Below are positions 50,838-64,000 of a DNA stretch of 64,000 nucleotides, piece after piece. The notes below the pieces were generated by a model, which was not told the origin of the DNA, did no database searches, and saw only the letters and a list, made by a program, of their open reading frames with translations. This stretch comes from Chrysomallon squamiferum (lineage: Eukaryota; Mollusca; Gastropoda; Neomphalida; Peltospiridae), in NCBI GenBank assembly GCA_012295275.1, contig CM022665.1, forward strand, positions 3,982,667-4,046,666, in the 5' to 3' direction. Position 1 is the first letter of the stretch, and the number at the start of each line of letters is the position of its first letter. The translations under genes and the position numbers were made by a program.

Positions 50838-51478
50838 ATACGTATATATTAAAAATTTAATTCAGATGAATACTTAGCATATTTTATATATCAGTATGTT
50901 ACCAATCAATCATTCAGTTTAATATCCGGACCAAGTGTAACATATAATGATTAAATTTGACAGTTTCAGAAACCATACAATTAGTGTGCAATTACATCCG
51001 ACAAACGCATAATAATAAGTTGTTTTTTTTTTATTTTTTTATTTAAATATATATCTCTCTCTTTCTCTCTCTCTAGATATATATATATATATATATATAT
51101 ATTACAGTGTATGCTGGTAGCTTCGTAAACACGTTCTATGCAATACTCTGGCATCATTAAAGCATTTTTAAAATTTAATCGATGAAGTTGAAATAAAAAA
51201 TTCAAAGTCATAAAAGAAAAGAAAAAAAAGCTACTTCTGGGACGGCAACGGGTTGAAACTGTTTAGAAACTAAACCGCACCGAGGCACCAGATGGTCATC
51301 GATTGAATCTTCATGTAAATGAATCCAACCGCATATTATTATTATTCTTAGTTTTCTTTATAAGAAACCCATTAAAGTAAAATAACAAAATTAAACAGCA
51401 TACGCGAAAGACTTCAAAAATAACAGCAATTTCCTGTTTAATACATTTATTTTCTCGCTTTAAGAAAAAAAAAAAAAA

Positions 51479-51520
<42 letters not shown>

Positions 51521-52328
51521 AAGAAAGAAAATGAAAGAAGAAGAAGGAGATTTAAGAATCGCTAATATCCACACTTTATTTAACGACATGCGGAAACGCA
51601 AGACATTGTCAGAACAGAGAAAACTCTGTCAGAACATTGCAACTGTTTTTCAAAGCAGTCCCTTGATATTTGAAAACAGCGAGCGAACAGGATAAACCTA
51701 TCAGACGACGATTATATGATGCATTAGGAAATTAGAGAAGACTCGCGCTTTCAAAACAAGTGTGAATATGCAATTTGCAAAGCATCATCCAATATTGTTA
51801 AGCATTCCCTTGGTGCGTAATCGACGAAAGGAAAAAAAAGTAAAAGCATGGTGGAGAAGCGGGGTTAAGAAATTAACTCGGACAAAAGCTTCCTCCTAAC
51901 AACACGATTATTATATTTGAGAAATGAATAGCTGGCTCGGACTTGGCAGTTCTGTTATTTCAATTTACACCCCGTGGCTGTGTCTATATCTGTTACAAAC
52001 CGTGGTCTTCAAACAGCATTTAATTCTTCCTTCTTCTTCTTTTTTTTTTTTTTTTTTTCTACTTAATTCGATTATTTGGATGCCTCGATGTTAGGTTGGT
52101 TACGTTCAGACAATATGGCTCCTAAGTGCGCGTGCAGTGATGTGCAAGAAAAAAAAAAAAAAAAAAAAAAAAAAAGCAGAGATCGAGAATCTGGAGTTAA
52201 ATAGCATAACTGAAATCCACCGATGACATTGTTTTTAGTTCTAACGTCTTAATGTGTGTGTTGAATAAACTGAAATTACACAAAGTATAAACTGTGAACA
52301 AAATGTTGTCTTTCTGTCAGGTTTTATG

Positions 52329-52330
52329 GC

Positions 52331-52409
<79 letters not shown>
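52329..52409. repeat. (TTA)n microsatellite, about 27 units
   Basis: A pure trinucleotide run, followed about 80 bp later by a (CT)n tract at 52491-52556. Confidence 0.95.
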
Positions 52410-52487
52410 TAACATTGCAATTTAATATCTGCAGACGCGACACTGAAATGTACTTATGTATAAATGTTATTAATAACCAAATCATAT

Positions 52488-52559
<72 letters not shown>

Positions 52560-52880
52560 GTTTTTTTTTTTTATTTATATTTTTTGTTAATCTTTTGGGG
52601 CTTATTTATTTATTTATTTATTTTTTTAGTCTTTTTTGCTTTTCGGTCTTTTCTTTTGGGGGGGGGTTGTTGTTTTTTAGGGGAGGAACGGGTATTTTAA
52701 TCTTTTTAATTTATTATCTTTCCCACTTCTTTTTTTTTTTTTTTTTTTTTTTTCTTGGATTTTTGTGATTCTACATTTAATATTTAATAATCATATTTAA
52801 CATACACTTGTTGTTGTTTTTTTTCTGATTTCTATTCACATTATTTATTTTATTTTATAAAAAAAAAAAAAAAAAAAAAA

Positions 52881-52925
<45 letters not shown>

Positions 52926-53337
52926 GATAATAATAAAACTGATAGAACTATCAGTGCAGTCATTGTAAATTATTGTAATGGCTCCACAGTTGTATATATT
53001 AGATTTCAATGATACATCCGGTCGCGGTAAACAAGATTATACTTTCAAAAGAAAATACCTGACAAAAAAAGGGGCCTCTCTATATCTTTTTTTATGTGCA
53101 TTAACACTTAAAGGAAGTCTTGGCTCTATTTCTCTTCGGTTTCCAATGAGTCATGGTATAACGGCTTGTTGTTATTCGTGTTCACTGAAAAAGGTCCGGG
53201 GCTGTCAGTTTCGTATAAAGTGCTTTACGGTTATTTTGCCACCAATAACAGGAATTCATTTTACATCACCTATAATAAGATGACCGTGAAAAACGTAACT
53301 GGAAACTTGTTAGCAGGGATACCCATGACTTTCAGGG

Positions 53338-53400
53338 GAAGAAAAACATATTTTTAAATGACTCGCTCACACACTTCATCGCTCACTCGCTCGTTCACTT
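53338..53400 (-). mobile_element. Possible SINE tail fragment
   Basis: GAAAAACATATTTTTAAATG followed by ACTCGCTCACACAC resembles the reversed 3' tail (GAAATGTTTTATTTAACGAC..CACTC) of the SINE at 36.2 kb. The rest of the element is not seen to its right. Confidence 0.25.
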
Positions 53401-53652
53401 AGACAATCGCTCTATCATTCACTTCATTTTTTTTTTTTTTTTTTTTTTTTTTTGAATTACTAGACTCTGAGACGCTGTGATTATAATCTGGGAATAAAAG
53501 CTGGTAAAGACTAAATGTCGTTTCTCACAAAGACCCAAAAGTGATTTTTTTTTTTATTTTTTTTTTTTATCTTAAATTTATTTTAATATAACAATTTCAA
53601 TTCGCGAATGGAAATAATTCGAGATATGACTGAGAAAGAGTTTAAACCTTAC

Positions 53653-53990
53653 ATCTAGCCTAACGATGATTTCGTATTAAGATTCAACCACTCTAACGTT
53701 GATAGTCTTTTTCATATTACGATACAACCACTCTAACGTTGATGGTATCTTTCATATTAAGATACAGCCTGTCTAACATTGATGGTATTTTTCATATTAA
53801 ACTACAACTACACTAGCGTCTCCTTTTTGTATCAACACCGGCTAATCTGATTTTGAAAACATCTTCTTTTTCATATCAAAATAATACCTGAAGTTGATAG
53901 CCCTATTTCACATTATGATACAAGTGGCCTAAATAGAGTTTATAAGCTCTGTTTTTAAATTATGAAACTATTGGTGTAACGAATCCTTTC
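53653..53990. repeat. 40-bp minisatellite
   Basis: Units of the type TTTCATATTA-GATACAACCACTCTAACGTTGATGG-TATC start GATTCAACCA at 53681, GATACAACCA at 53721, GATACAGCCT at 53761 and ACTACAACTA at 53801, an exact 40-bp step. Units become degraded to the right, up to about 53990. Confidence 0.8.
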
Positions 53991-54381
53991 CGTACGAAGA
54001 AACTACACACAGGTCCTTACCCTTTGCAGTACAATTCGTCTTTTAAGAAACAAACACTTCGTTTGTTCAGATTTGAAACACAACACATATGTTTTTGTTG
54101 CACTGTTTGTAACGTACGTTTTCCTGTCACGAAGACAATGACGTTTGACGTTTTACATAAAGTCTGGAACGTTCTTGACTGAACAAAGCCGAAACCGAAA
54201 CATCTATTCTGAAACAAAACGCCGGAGAATTACCGAACGTTTTCCTTTGACGTGTTTGAAACTAAAGTTTATGCCGTCTTAAACAATCGTTCTGTTGTTT
54301 TCCTTTCATATTTTAAACGTTTTTCTTTTTCTTTCATTTTTCTTTTTCCTTTTATTTTATCCTTATAGGATATTAATTTAC

Positions 54382-54437
<56 letters not shown>

Positions 54438-55367
54438 TATTATTATTATTGTTCCTGTTGTTGATGTAGCTGTTATTATTAATATTACTGTTCTTGTCTG
54501 TTTGTTGTCGATGTCGTAGTTGTTGTTTTTATTACTTTAGTGTTGTTCGTTTTCTATTTTTGGAATGATATTCATTTCATATATTAGGATAAGTTTATTT
54601 TTAAATATGGCTCATATGAAATACTTGTCAAAATAAACTTCATTTTCTGCATGGATGTCAGAAAGAATAAATTTTGTGTGGAGAAAAATGACTTTTCTGT
54701 TAGTGTATACCTTTAACGACCGTTGTTCTGTTTGTACATAAAACTCCTTTTTTAGATGAAAACGAAATAAACATTGCCCAGTAAAACACGGAAAAGCTAT
54801 GTTTTTCCTCCTAATTATTAAACTTTAATTTCTGGGTTGTTATCTGCAACCTTTATATACATATATTCTTTGTTTGGGTTTTTTATTTTTATTTTTTTTA
54901 AATACTTTTTCTGTCCCTTTTTTTTTCTAACATATTTTTTATTCTGTGTTCTTTCTTCCGTTCTTTTTCTGTTTTCTCTCGTTCTAAGTTTCATTCGTTT
55001 TTCTTTCGTTTTCTTTCTTTCTGACGTTCTTTCCAATTTCTTCTCTTTTTTTCTTTTTTCTGTTTCTTTTCTATTTGTCATTATTTCTTATTTTCTACCT
55101 TTCTGTCTCACAATGTGTCGGTTCAACATTAAAGTGAGTGACGCATGGTAACGCAATGTTTAAATATATTTGTAGCTTTTTTACATGGGATATTAAAAAC
55201 TCTTTATCAGAATTATCGTCTCCCAGCGTGCAGCCTGTTATGGCAAAAAAAGAATTTTAACAAAAGAAAAGCTGTTGTTTATAGATTAGCAGTGAAAAAT
55301 TATGTATACGTTTTCTAAAGTTTTCTTATTTTCTCTTGTTCAATGCCTGTATTTATGTGCTACACAT

Positions 55368-55536
<169 letters not shown>

Positions 55537-56270
55537 GAGACAGACAGACAGAGATCAGGGCAGTAATACGTACAGAGAATAGAACTCACGATCTCAGATC
55601 TAGAATCCTGATTAAAAAAAAATACTTCACACCTTAATACTGAGTAATAACAAACACACACTCATACACACCAATACTGAATAATAAGAACATATACATA
55701 TACACACACGCACATATAAACAAATTAATTTAAGTGTTTCTTTGAAATTCGAAAAATTCCATATCATTGCATTTATAGGTAACATTTTAAAAAATTATTT
55801 TTTATTTTCTTATCTTTATTTATTTATTTTATTTTATTTTATTTTTATTTGTTGATTTAAAAAAAAAAATAATAATAATAAAAGTAATAAAATTTTTTTT
55901 TTTGTTTTTTTATGCGACTTCTGTTATTATTATTATTATTATATATATATTTGTTTTTCATCATTATTTTAGTTAAACCCTACGATTTGACTTAACACAA
56001 ATGAAAAGCAAAAATTCTAATTTTATCTTCGCAAGGGTTGACGGGTATTTTTATAAAGAGTACTTGAGACTACGTGAGTACGTTTTAGCGACATCCGGCA
56101 AATAACGCGAATCTATTTTTAAACACAGCAAGGCTGTATTTTGTGATTGTCAACAACAGTTAATAAAACAACTTAATAAATTAATGACGTGCTGCTAAAT
56201 GACAATGTTGAGATTTAGATGTGTGTTTTTCTTTATTTTTAATTTCTTTTCTTTTCTTTTTTTCATAGTG

Positions 56271-56389
<119 letters not shown>

Positions 56390-57244
56390 TTTTTTTTTTT
56401 GAAATGCTAAATAAAATACGAAGCCTATTTTATATGCATTAGGCTCTTCCATATTTACTGTAAGTATGTTTTTCTTGTTGCAGTTTTTTTGTGTTTTTTT
56501 TTTTTTTTTGAAAGTCTAATTTAAACCACATTTATATTTCTCATTAAAAGAAATTAAAGTAACTTTTCTCTTCTTTATTTTATCGTACTTTGAACGCAGA
56601 TAAACGTCTCTTTAGTTACCTTGCGGAATTTGTTATTTTGCGATATAAACTAATCTTTTCTTCTTCTTTTTTTCTACATCAAATAATCTACTTATCTTCT
56701 AATTAAGATAAGTCTAAGAGTTACTAGCCGTATAGTAAAGAGAATGATAAGGATAAAATAAGAATTTTTTTTTAAATGTTTTTTTTTAAAACTATGCTAT
56801 CCAACTTTTGCATTAAATACGCATTTAAAAAAACAACAACAAAGAAATGAAAAAGAAAAAAACAACAACAGAAAGGCAAAAAGTGCGATAAGTTTGGTTC
56901 CTGTACAATGTACACGTCTAAGTTCAAATAAGATACAGATATATGTAATTTATGTTAATCTAATTAAAATAATTTATTTCAGTTTCCTTAAAAAAAAAAT
57001 TAAAAAAATATATATGTGTGTGTGTGTGTGTATGTGTTATCGTTTTAATGTGACACGCTGAAAGAATTATTTTAAAATAAATAAAAATAAAACTTTTTAA
57101 AGATACATGCATATAATTATGTACTATATATAAACAGATATACATATATAAACACATATATACATACATACATAAATGCATATATACATATATTTTTTTT
57201 TTCATACATACACACATATACGTATGTATATAAATAAAAAACGA

Positions 57245-57302
<58 letters not shown>

Positions 57303-57612
57303 TTAATAATAAGGAAGCCTGTTACGCCATTATATACACATCTTTATTTTTCTAAGGTCTGTTTTCTTTCTTTCTTTCTTTCTTTTTTCTCTCTCTCTCT
57401 TTTTCCATGATAATTTATACTTCTGTAATAAGAGTTAATCATCGTTTGTATTTTTTTTTAAATCGTTTACACTTTTAACGTCTTAAATGGTAATCTGAGA
57501 AACATTTAAACTTTTTTTTACTTTTTTAAAAATCAATGTGACTGATTAATTTTTGTTTTTATTTCATTAAATAATTGTATTAAATTATTATTCATGCTTT
57601 TTCATTGCCTTA

Positions 57613-57658
<46 letters not shown>

Positions 57659-57974
57659 GTAATAGTAATAGTAATAATAATAATAATAATAAATTATAGT
57701 GAATTCTGCAAAAAGAGCAAACAAATTAAAAAACATTGTGAGTTTTTCTAAAGATATATTTTAAATACATTTTTCAACACATTAGTTTTCATGTAGATCA
57801 GCTAACAGTTTTTCTTATTTCAAACATACGTTTCGATAAAAGCGCTTATTAACTACCAATCGCGCAATAACTGAAAAACGATCGTCAAAAATATACCTTG
57901 AAGACAAACGTATCAAAACAACGGTGATAAAACATTCGCTCACGAGCAAAAACGTAAACGAAAAATAGCCTTAC

Positions 57975-58047
57975 CTTGGTAAGTAATCTGCACTTGATAA
58001 CTGAAAATTATGCCGAAAAGTAGAAGTTTAAAAATCCGTTCATCCAT
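57975..58047 (-). CDS. SUEL/CUB receptor, exon 1: signal peptide
   Basis: ATG at 58047-58045 opens 24 codons, MDERIFKLLLFGIIFSYQVQ then ITYQ, plus one base. The exon ends at donor AAG/GTAAGG. Basic residues then a hydrophobic LLLFGIIF core are a typical signal peptide; cleavage probably falls near the exon end. An out-of-frame ATG 16 nt upstream (ccATGG) meets a stop after 16 codons. An in-frame TGA lies upstream of the chosen ATG, which fixes the start. The phase-1 end joins exon 2 directly. Total CDS is 1479 nt, 492 residues. Confidence 0.78.
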
Positions 58048-58300
58048 TCTGTCACCATGGTTGTAACCCTCGCGTCACCTGCAATGTGGTAACTTTTTTT
58101 TTTTTTTTTTTTTTTTTTTTCAGGAAGTATTTAAAAACCTCCCTTCCAAGCAGCGTTCTCTTAACACTGTAACGTACTCATTACTTGCGCACTTCGCTCA
58201 ACTGGGTTCTTGACTTAACTGGCAGGCGATAGTAAGCCGGTCATCGTAATGACCATCAACAGAAACCGCCAGAGGGAGCTGCTGTTTTCTGTTTATTAAT
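58048..58300 (-). promoter_or_regulatory. Probable 5' UTR/promoter region of the receptor, with CTCF-like site
   Basis: Upstream of the ATG are a 30-base poly(A) (minus strand), a TATA-like TTTAAATAC near 58128-58136, and CCGCCAGAGGGAGC at 58266-58279, which is close to the CTCF core. The stretch is less AT-rich than the intron. The start of transcription is not determined. Confidence 0.35.
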
Positions 58301-59308
58301 ATTTATTACTGTTTCGTTAACAATTTTTTTTTTTTTTTTAACCCGGTCGCAGCTTCACAGGGGACAAATTAACCGCTGACCCTCTTGAAATGGGGACACA
58401 CCGCGTATTCTGTAAGGGGAACATAACAACCTAATCCTTTTCAAGTGATAGGCGTTTTTCCGGGGTTTGCCGACAAGAGAGGTAAAAACGAACAAGGGTG
58501 GGGGTTGGGGGGTGGTGAAAAAGGAAGAAAGAATGAGTGGTCGTCCAAATTACATTTTTATAGCCTTATTGTTTGACGCTTATCAATAACAAATACTGTA
58601 AGTTTGAATAAGGTCCTGTAACAAACACCGAACGCCTCTTTGGTATTTTTGCAACCTAATTTGTCGTGTTTTACGATAAAATTTATTTTATTAGAAAATT
58701 GCCGGGAGTCATGTGTCGAAGCGAATGAATCGATCACTTTTAACTCTGTTACTCTTGCGCGCGTCGCCCTTAATTTATCTTTCGACATAAAACGAATATT
58801 AATAGAGATGGTTTAAGCAAACATGGTCGTGTTTGCTCTCTGTGGTAACAGTGGCGTTTCAGATTTGTTTACAGTATGGCACTTTGTTAAGTAACGGCAG
58901 TCCACCATGCAGTTTTATTTGTAGTCCTTAATTACAGCAGTTGTATCTGGTAAACATCAGAAAATGCACGATGAATACGTGCTTATTGTGCCGTTTATTA
59001 ACCACGTGACGTCTTTTTATTGTACACGCTCATGAGTAACGGAAATCCATGCCGAACAATGTGATTAATATTATTATTTAGTTCATACAATAAAGTCATA
59101 AACGACGGTTGCAGTTTTATCAAATGGGAGGAAAGTATTAAATAGATCAATGTATGTGACATGATTTACATTTTGTCTTTTTTTTTTTTTTTTTACTTTA
59201 AGAACAATACCTGCACTAAGTATGATTAATGTATTCATCAACAATAAAAATGTGATAAACTGATGCGCTTATAAATATCAGACAGTTATAATATATAAGT
59301 AAAGTTTT

Positions 59309-59386
<78 letters not shown>

Positions 59387-59662
59387 TACACCCACATACA
59401 TGCACGCACACACAAATATCTTACACGTTATGTGTAATCTACGGACACCCATAAATGGTCATTAGATAAAAATGTATTACACTCATTAAACTGAAAATCA
59501 TTAGTGTTAAGTTGTCTGTGTAACACGCATACGCAAACCAACAAACACGTGTATAGACTTTGCTTAATGCACTGAGTTCGATTTATTCCATTTCCCTGAT
59601 CATATTTATTCATTTACTTTTCGACAGAAATCATTATAAATCTGTTTATTCTTTATTTTCAC
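58301..59662. other. Upstream region, no established gene
   Basis: It holds a G-rich patch (58495-58515), a (TC)n tract at 59311-59382 and a 76-codon minus-strand open frame at 58558-58788. That frame has no splice or family support, so I do not call it a gene. Confidence 0.6.
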
Positions 59663-59737
59663 CTTGTCCATTAAGACCTTCTTGATCTACTGCTTCAAAG
59701 CATTGTAGGTTTGGTATGTAAGATGATGCAAATGATT
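59663..59737 (-). other. Orphan symmetrical phase-1 exon candidate
   Basis: This 75-nt segment has acceptor tattattttcag and donor AAG/GTGAAA. It is open in the phase 1 to phase 1 frame used by most receptor exons and encodes SFASSYIPNLQCFEAVDQEG then LNGQ. It lies upstream of the receptor's signal-peptide exon and so cannot belong to that transcript as modelled. It may be a stalk-type exon of a neighbouring paralogue, or chance. No flanking partner exon was identified. Confidence 0.3.
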
Positions 59738-60161
59738 CTGAAAATAATACAGACAAGCAAATCCAGAAATTCCTCGGTAATAATTATCGCTGAAAATATA
59801 AAATTTGTTCAGTCATTAAAAACAATGAAAAAAAAAAAATCCCTGCTGCTTAATGCATGAATTACACTTGATAACAATTTATTTTCTAAGTATCAGGGGA
59901 ATTTTTCTTTCAATAAATCTGTTCCAGAAATAATTGCAAAAGCAATACGCTGCATCCCACACTTCATGGCGAACTGTTTAGTTTCATATTTTTGCACCAG
60001 AAAGTGTCAAAGTTTCATCTGTTTAAACACGAGTTATAAATGTCCCTGTTCTCCAGGGGTGATACGCGCAAATGAAGAAATACTAGACACTGTGGCACAA
60101 CAGAAATATTAGATTTCCTGTTGGAATTGCCTGGATTTTTCTTGTTATTTATTTATTTATT

Positions 60162-60208
<47 letters not shown>

Positions 60209-60300
60209 CTGTCTCTTTGTCTTTACTTGTCTCTCTTTCTCTTCCTTTCCTTTTCTTTATCTATCTAACAATCAGTCTACATATCTAGCTATATATGATC

Positions 60301-60386
<86 letters not shown>

Positions 60387-61811
60387 GTGCGCATGGTTTT
60401 CTGTGTGTGTGTTGGTGCTTCCGTTAAGATGCAATTTAAGAAAAAAACAAAAACGAAAATAAAATACAGAAGGAAATATGTATACATAAATACATGCATA
60501 TACTACATACATACAGAGACACACACATACATGCATACATTACATATATACAGGTACACATTTTTTTTTCATATTTTCGCACACACACATATATATACAT
60601 ATGTATTTGTGTCTGTGTGTATGCTGATACGTTTTTATCGCTTTATAAACTGTTTTTAAACTATGCGATGCACTCTAAAAGATTTCCCAAAATAGTATAG
60701 ATTTTCCTACTTTAGATCGCGCAAGATTTTTTAAATACTTAAGCTAGGTTAAGACTCGTGGCCAAATTGATAAAATCCTTTTTTCTAAAAACGGTTAGAT
60801 TTACATAATTTCTTTAGTTTCGTACAATTACACGTGTGATATTAAATTAAGTAAAGATTTACTTGGCTCAGTTTTTACATGTATGTAAAATGTGCTGAAC
60901 TTCGTCATTGTTAGTAATATTTTTGATGTTATTTTTACTGTTATTTTATTTATTTATTTATTTGTATTATTGTTGTTGTTGTTGTTGTTTAGTTTTTGTT
61001 GTATTGTTGTTGTTTGGCTTTTTTATTAAATTTTTATTTATTTATTATAAATTAACAACTAAGCAAATGTACTAAATATAACGATAAGGACAGTCTAATA
61101 AATCAGCTGATTATTATTATTGTTGTTGTTCTTGTCGTTGATGTTGATTTTATTGCTGCTCCTGCCGATGCTGTTGTTGTAGCTTGTTGTTGTTGGTGGT
61201 TGTATAGTTCTGTTTTATTAGCATCCAATTCTTTCAAGGTCTTTCACAAAATATACGGGTGCGGCTGTTCAAGTAAAGATGGTATCATTATGTGATTTGT
61301 ACAGAAAGCCGACTTTAAGAGAATCCGCTTTTTGCTTTATTGGTTTTATAGTGCACCAGGAATGTTTGGCGATTGGTATGTTGGTGATAAAATATTAAAT
61401 AGAACTGTAGGGAAAAACGTGATTTAAAGTCCATCTGTAATGGCATGATACAAAAGCCTAAACAGATTTTGTACACTCCGAGATAGTATTTGTTGAAATC
61501 GTTATAACCAGTTTTTGCTAATGATAAAGTATGACAATTGTGTAAATTACTTTTTGGACAATGATAGTGATGACAATAATAATAATAAGAAGAAGAAGAA
61601 AGAAGAAGAAGAAGAAGAAGAAGAAGAAGAAAATGATGATGATGAAGAAGACGAAGAAGAAGAAGAAGAGTTTATTTTTTGTATTATTTTCAAATGTGGA
61701 AAACATTTATTTAGATTTTTATTCCCAACAGGTACATTTTAATATAGGAGATTTCATGTCGTTGTTGCCATCGTCGACGACATCATTATCATCGTCATCA
61801 TCATCATCATC

Positions 61812-61851
<40 letters not shown>

Positions 61852-63007
61852 GTTGTTATTTTGATGGTGTTGTTATAATTACTGACCCAGGGATAGCACT
61901 CACAAACTCAACTGATACAAACACTCGTCTGATACTTCCATCAAACCCGACACGACTAAGGACCGATCCCAGACCCTACAAGTTTTAATAAAGGTATCAT
62001 TAAAGCACATACGTAAACTGGTAATGAAGAGAACAAACTTAGTGATAATTATTTTACTGATGAATACATATACACACAACCACATGCATGCATACACAAA
62101 CACAATCATACACACACACGCACACACACATACACACACGTGCATGCAGATTATCAATATTAAACTACTAGGTACTTGTACTACTGCACTGAACAGGGGC
62201 ACGTTAAACTTTATGGATTGGTTGTCACTGTGCTGACGTTCTGGCCATGAAGATGTTAATCACGAAGATGAAAGATAACGAAGTTATTTTTAAGAGCTTC
62301 GAATCAAGACGTCAAAATGTATGAAGAAGGACAACACAAAATAAAAAAAAAACCCAAATAAGACAAAGTAAAAAAAAAAAAAAAAATCGCTCACATAAAA
62401 GCCCCAAAAAACACCATTACGAGATGTATTAATAATGTTTATAGCGAGCACCATTGGCGGCGCTTTTCTTTAACTGCTGATAATGTCTCGATAACCGCGA
62501 AGGGACTGTGGAACGCACGGCCCACTACGTACAGAATGACTTTCAATTTTCCAGCTTGTTAATTGTCAGCGACTGTTTACGATATTAAATGGATTCTCTT
62601 ATCTCACTCGTCCACACTTTTTCTGCCGCGATCAGTCAATTAATCTCACACAATTTCTCAATCTTTTCTTCAACGAGAAAAGCGACAAAACGCTAGCCCG
62701 CTATCTTCTGAAACATCTGCTCGGCTGTCGAAAAGCAAAGTGTTTACGATTGGTCAATTTGCTGCACGTTGCTAAATTAACTAGGGTTCCGGGGTAAAAT
62801 AATGCTACAGCACATTGATTATTGTCTGTTTTGGAGTTTCTCTTTTCACCTTCATTGAAGTTCGTAAATATGGTTAGATACAAAAATATAATCGGTTACC
62901 CATATTTTAGATACATCCTCAGCTAATATGCTTCGCAGTATATTTGACATCAAATAGCTAGGTAAGGCCAAAGATGTTTAGTCTGTGCTTCTAACTATAG
63001 TGTTGTT

Positions 63008-63045
<38 letters not shown>

Positions 63046-64000
63046 GACATTTCTGTTACGTTTTTAGGACAAAAAGAAAGTATTAAAAATTATAATAATA
63101 AATGAAATGAAATATTCAGTATATGCAAAAAAATAAATAAAAGTGCAATTTATTAAAAAGAGAAGTGTAATCTGATATTATCCATTCGCATGAAATTCTG
63201 TCTTTATAATTATTGTTTTATTTTTATTTATTGACTCTTCATTAAATTTAATTTTGAATAAACGTGACCGCGTCATTTCGTTTTAGTAGATAACGACATT
63301 TTGTTATTTTTTCTCACCATCTCACTATTTTGCCGCCCATCACTTTGCTTCATCATCGTTTTCACTCTCCTACGCTTTTTTCTTCTAGCCACTGATTTTT
63401 TTTTTTTTTTTTTGATTTTTAACTTACTTTTTCCCTTTTTGCTGTCTTTCAGTTTTTGAAACACTGGACGTCCAACCATCCCGTTACTTCGCTGCATCAA
63501 CGACTCGTGGTAATCGCTGCGTTGTGTTAATGGTCTGTTTATTGACAGTTTCCAGTGCTTTGTTCCCTTCTAATTTCTGCTGTAAAAGCTCATCTCGACT
63601 GACTTCTTTTTTCTTTCTTTCTTTTTTTTTTTTTTTTTTTTTTTTTTTGCTACGGGGAATGATTCTTGTTGATGCCTGAGAGAGTTTTGTTATTGTTGTC
63701 GTTTCGACAAAGTGTAACGGATTCTTGTCATGCAATCTTCAGAAGGAGAGTGAATTTTTTTTTTTTTTTTTTTTGCTTTGTCGATGCTGTTTTACAGTTA
63801 TCTTTGATATTAAATGTTGTTAGAAAGTGATTTCGTTCATTCATTAATAAGAACAGAAAAAGAAAGAGATAGTTAGAGAAGGACAAATGAATGAAAATCA
63901 TGTAGAAAGAAAGAAAGAAAAAAACAACAACACAAAATAAGGAAAGAAATGTTTAAAAGAATACAAGAAACACAGAAACACTTTAACAACAATTAAAAAA
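59738..64000. other. Right end, no established gene
   Basis: It contains poly(T) of about 45 bases (60163-60208), (TC)n at 60301-60381, GAA/GAT repeats at 61585-61670 and (CA)n at about 62101-62140. More complex, less AT-rich sequence lies at 62440-62720. A minus-strand Lys-rich open segment (63484-63736) ends in TAA after RLPRVVDAAK; a perfect GTAAGT lies further downstream at 63427. It could be a fragment of a coding exon, but the poly(K) comes from an A run and I see no family. Confidence 0.5.

Noticed and set aside
52978-53283. 101-codon plus-strand ORF inside receptor intron 1
   Set aside because: No recognisable domain, opposite strand to the host gene, no promoter or poly(A) context. 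Kept as non-coding, though transcription data could change this.
58558-58788. 76-codon minus-strand ORF upstream of the receptor
   Set aside because: Ordinary composition but no acceptor, donor or homology; length is within chance for this less AT-rich stretch.

Overview
This is a eukaryotic, AT-rich, intron-rich genomic window, most likely from a mollusc. Three things point there. Exons are short (36-432 nt), have GT/AG borders with consistent phases, and sit in a sea of microsatellites and long homopolymers. A minus-strand tRNA-derived SINE at about 36.20-36.48 kb matches, as I remember it, the SINE family common in gastropods and bivalves. The receptor gene combines a rhamnose-binding-lectin-like and a CUB-like ectodomain, a combination typical of molluscan gene families. 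I ran no database search, so species and family names are judgements from motifs.

Left part (1 to about 16.5 kb, + strand): the 3' end of a CELF/Bruno-type RNA-binding protein gene. Exons at 2341-2427, 4970-5113 and 6647-6774 encode the end of the divergent linker and the complete third RRM, ending in SKPY-stop. A long 3' UTR follows, with AATAAA signals at 10621, 15557 and 16509. A phase-compatible 102-nt candidate cassette exon sits at 3834-3935.

Middle (about 16.7 to 32.1 kb, - strand, convergent with CELF): a complete selenoprotein gene of the Rdx family (SelW2/MIEN1 type). Four coding exons (32049-32116, 27013-27113, 21136-21212, 20772-20849) join in perfect phase to a 107-residue protein. 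It has a C-x-x-U redox motif whose U is an in-frame TGA, and a C-terminal CVLV prenylation-like box. A convincing SECIS element lies in the 3' UTR at 19846-19913. A 22-bp minisatellite of about 1.1 kb lies directly upstream of the acceptor of the UGA-bearing exon.

Between genes (32.1 to 39.5 kb): a possible promoter region (34.6-34.95 kb), the SINE, and a 43-bp tandem repeat carrying a TGACGT(C/A)A CRE/ATF-like site in most units (37.56-37.96 kb).

Right part (39.5 to 58.05 kb, - strand): a complete seven-exon gene for a 492-residue type I membrane receptor. It has a signal peptide, a SUEL/rhamnose-lectin-like domain, a CUB-like domain, one TM helix, and a cytoplasmic tail with tyrosines, a polyproline stretch and a PDZ-like C terminus. 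Its 12.6-kb first intron is full of (GA)n/(TC)n tracts and a 40-bp minisatellite. Orphan exon-like segments lie at 39510-39655 (C-type-lectin-like), 46819-46988 and 59663-59737. The last 6 kb (58.05-64 kb) contains no gene I can establish.
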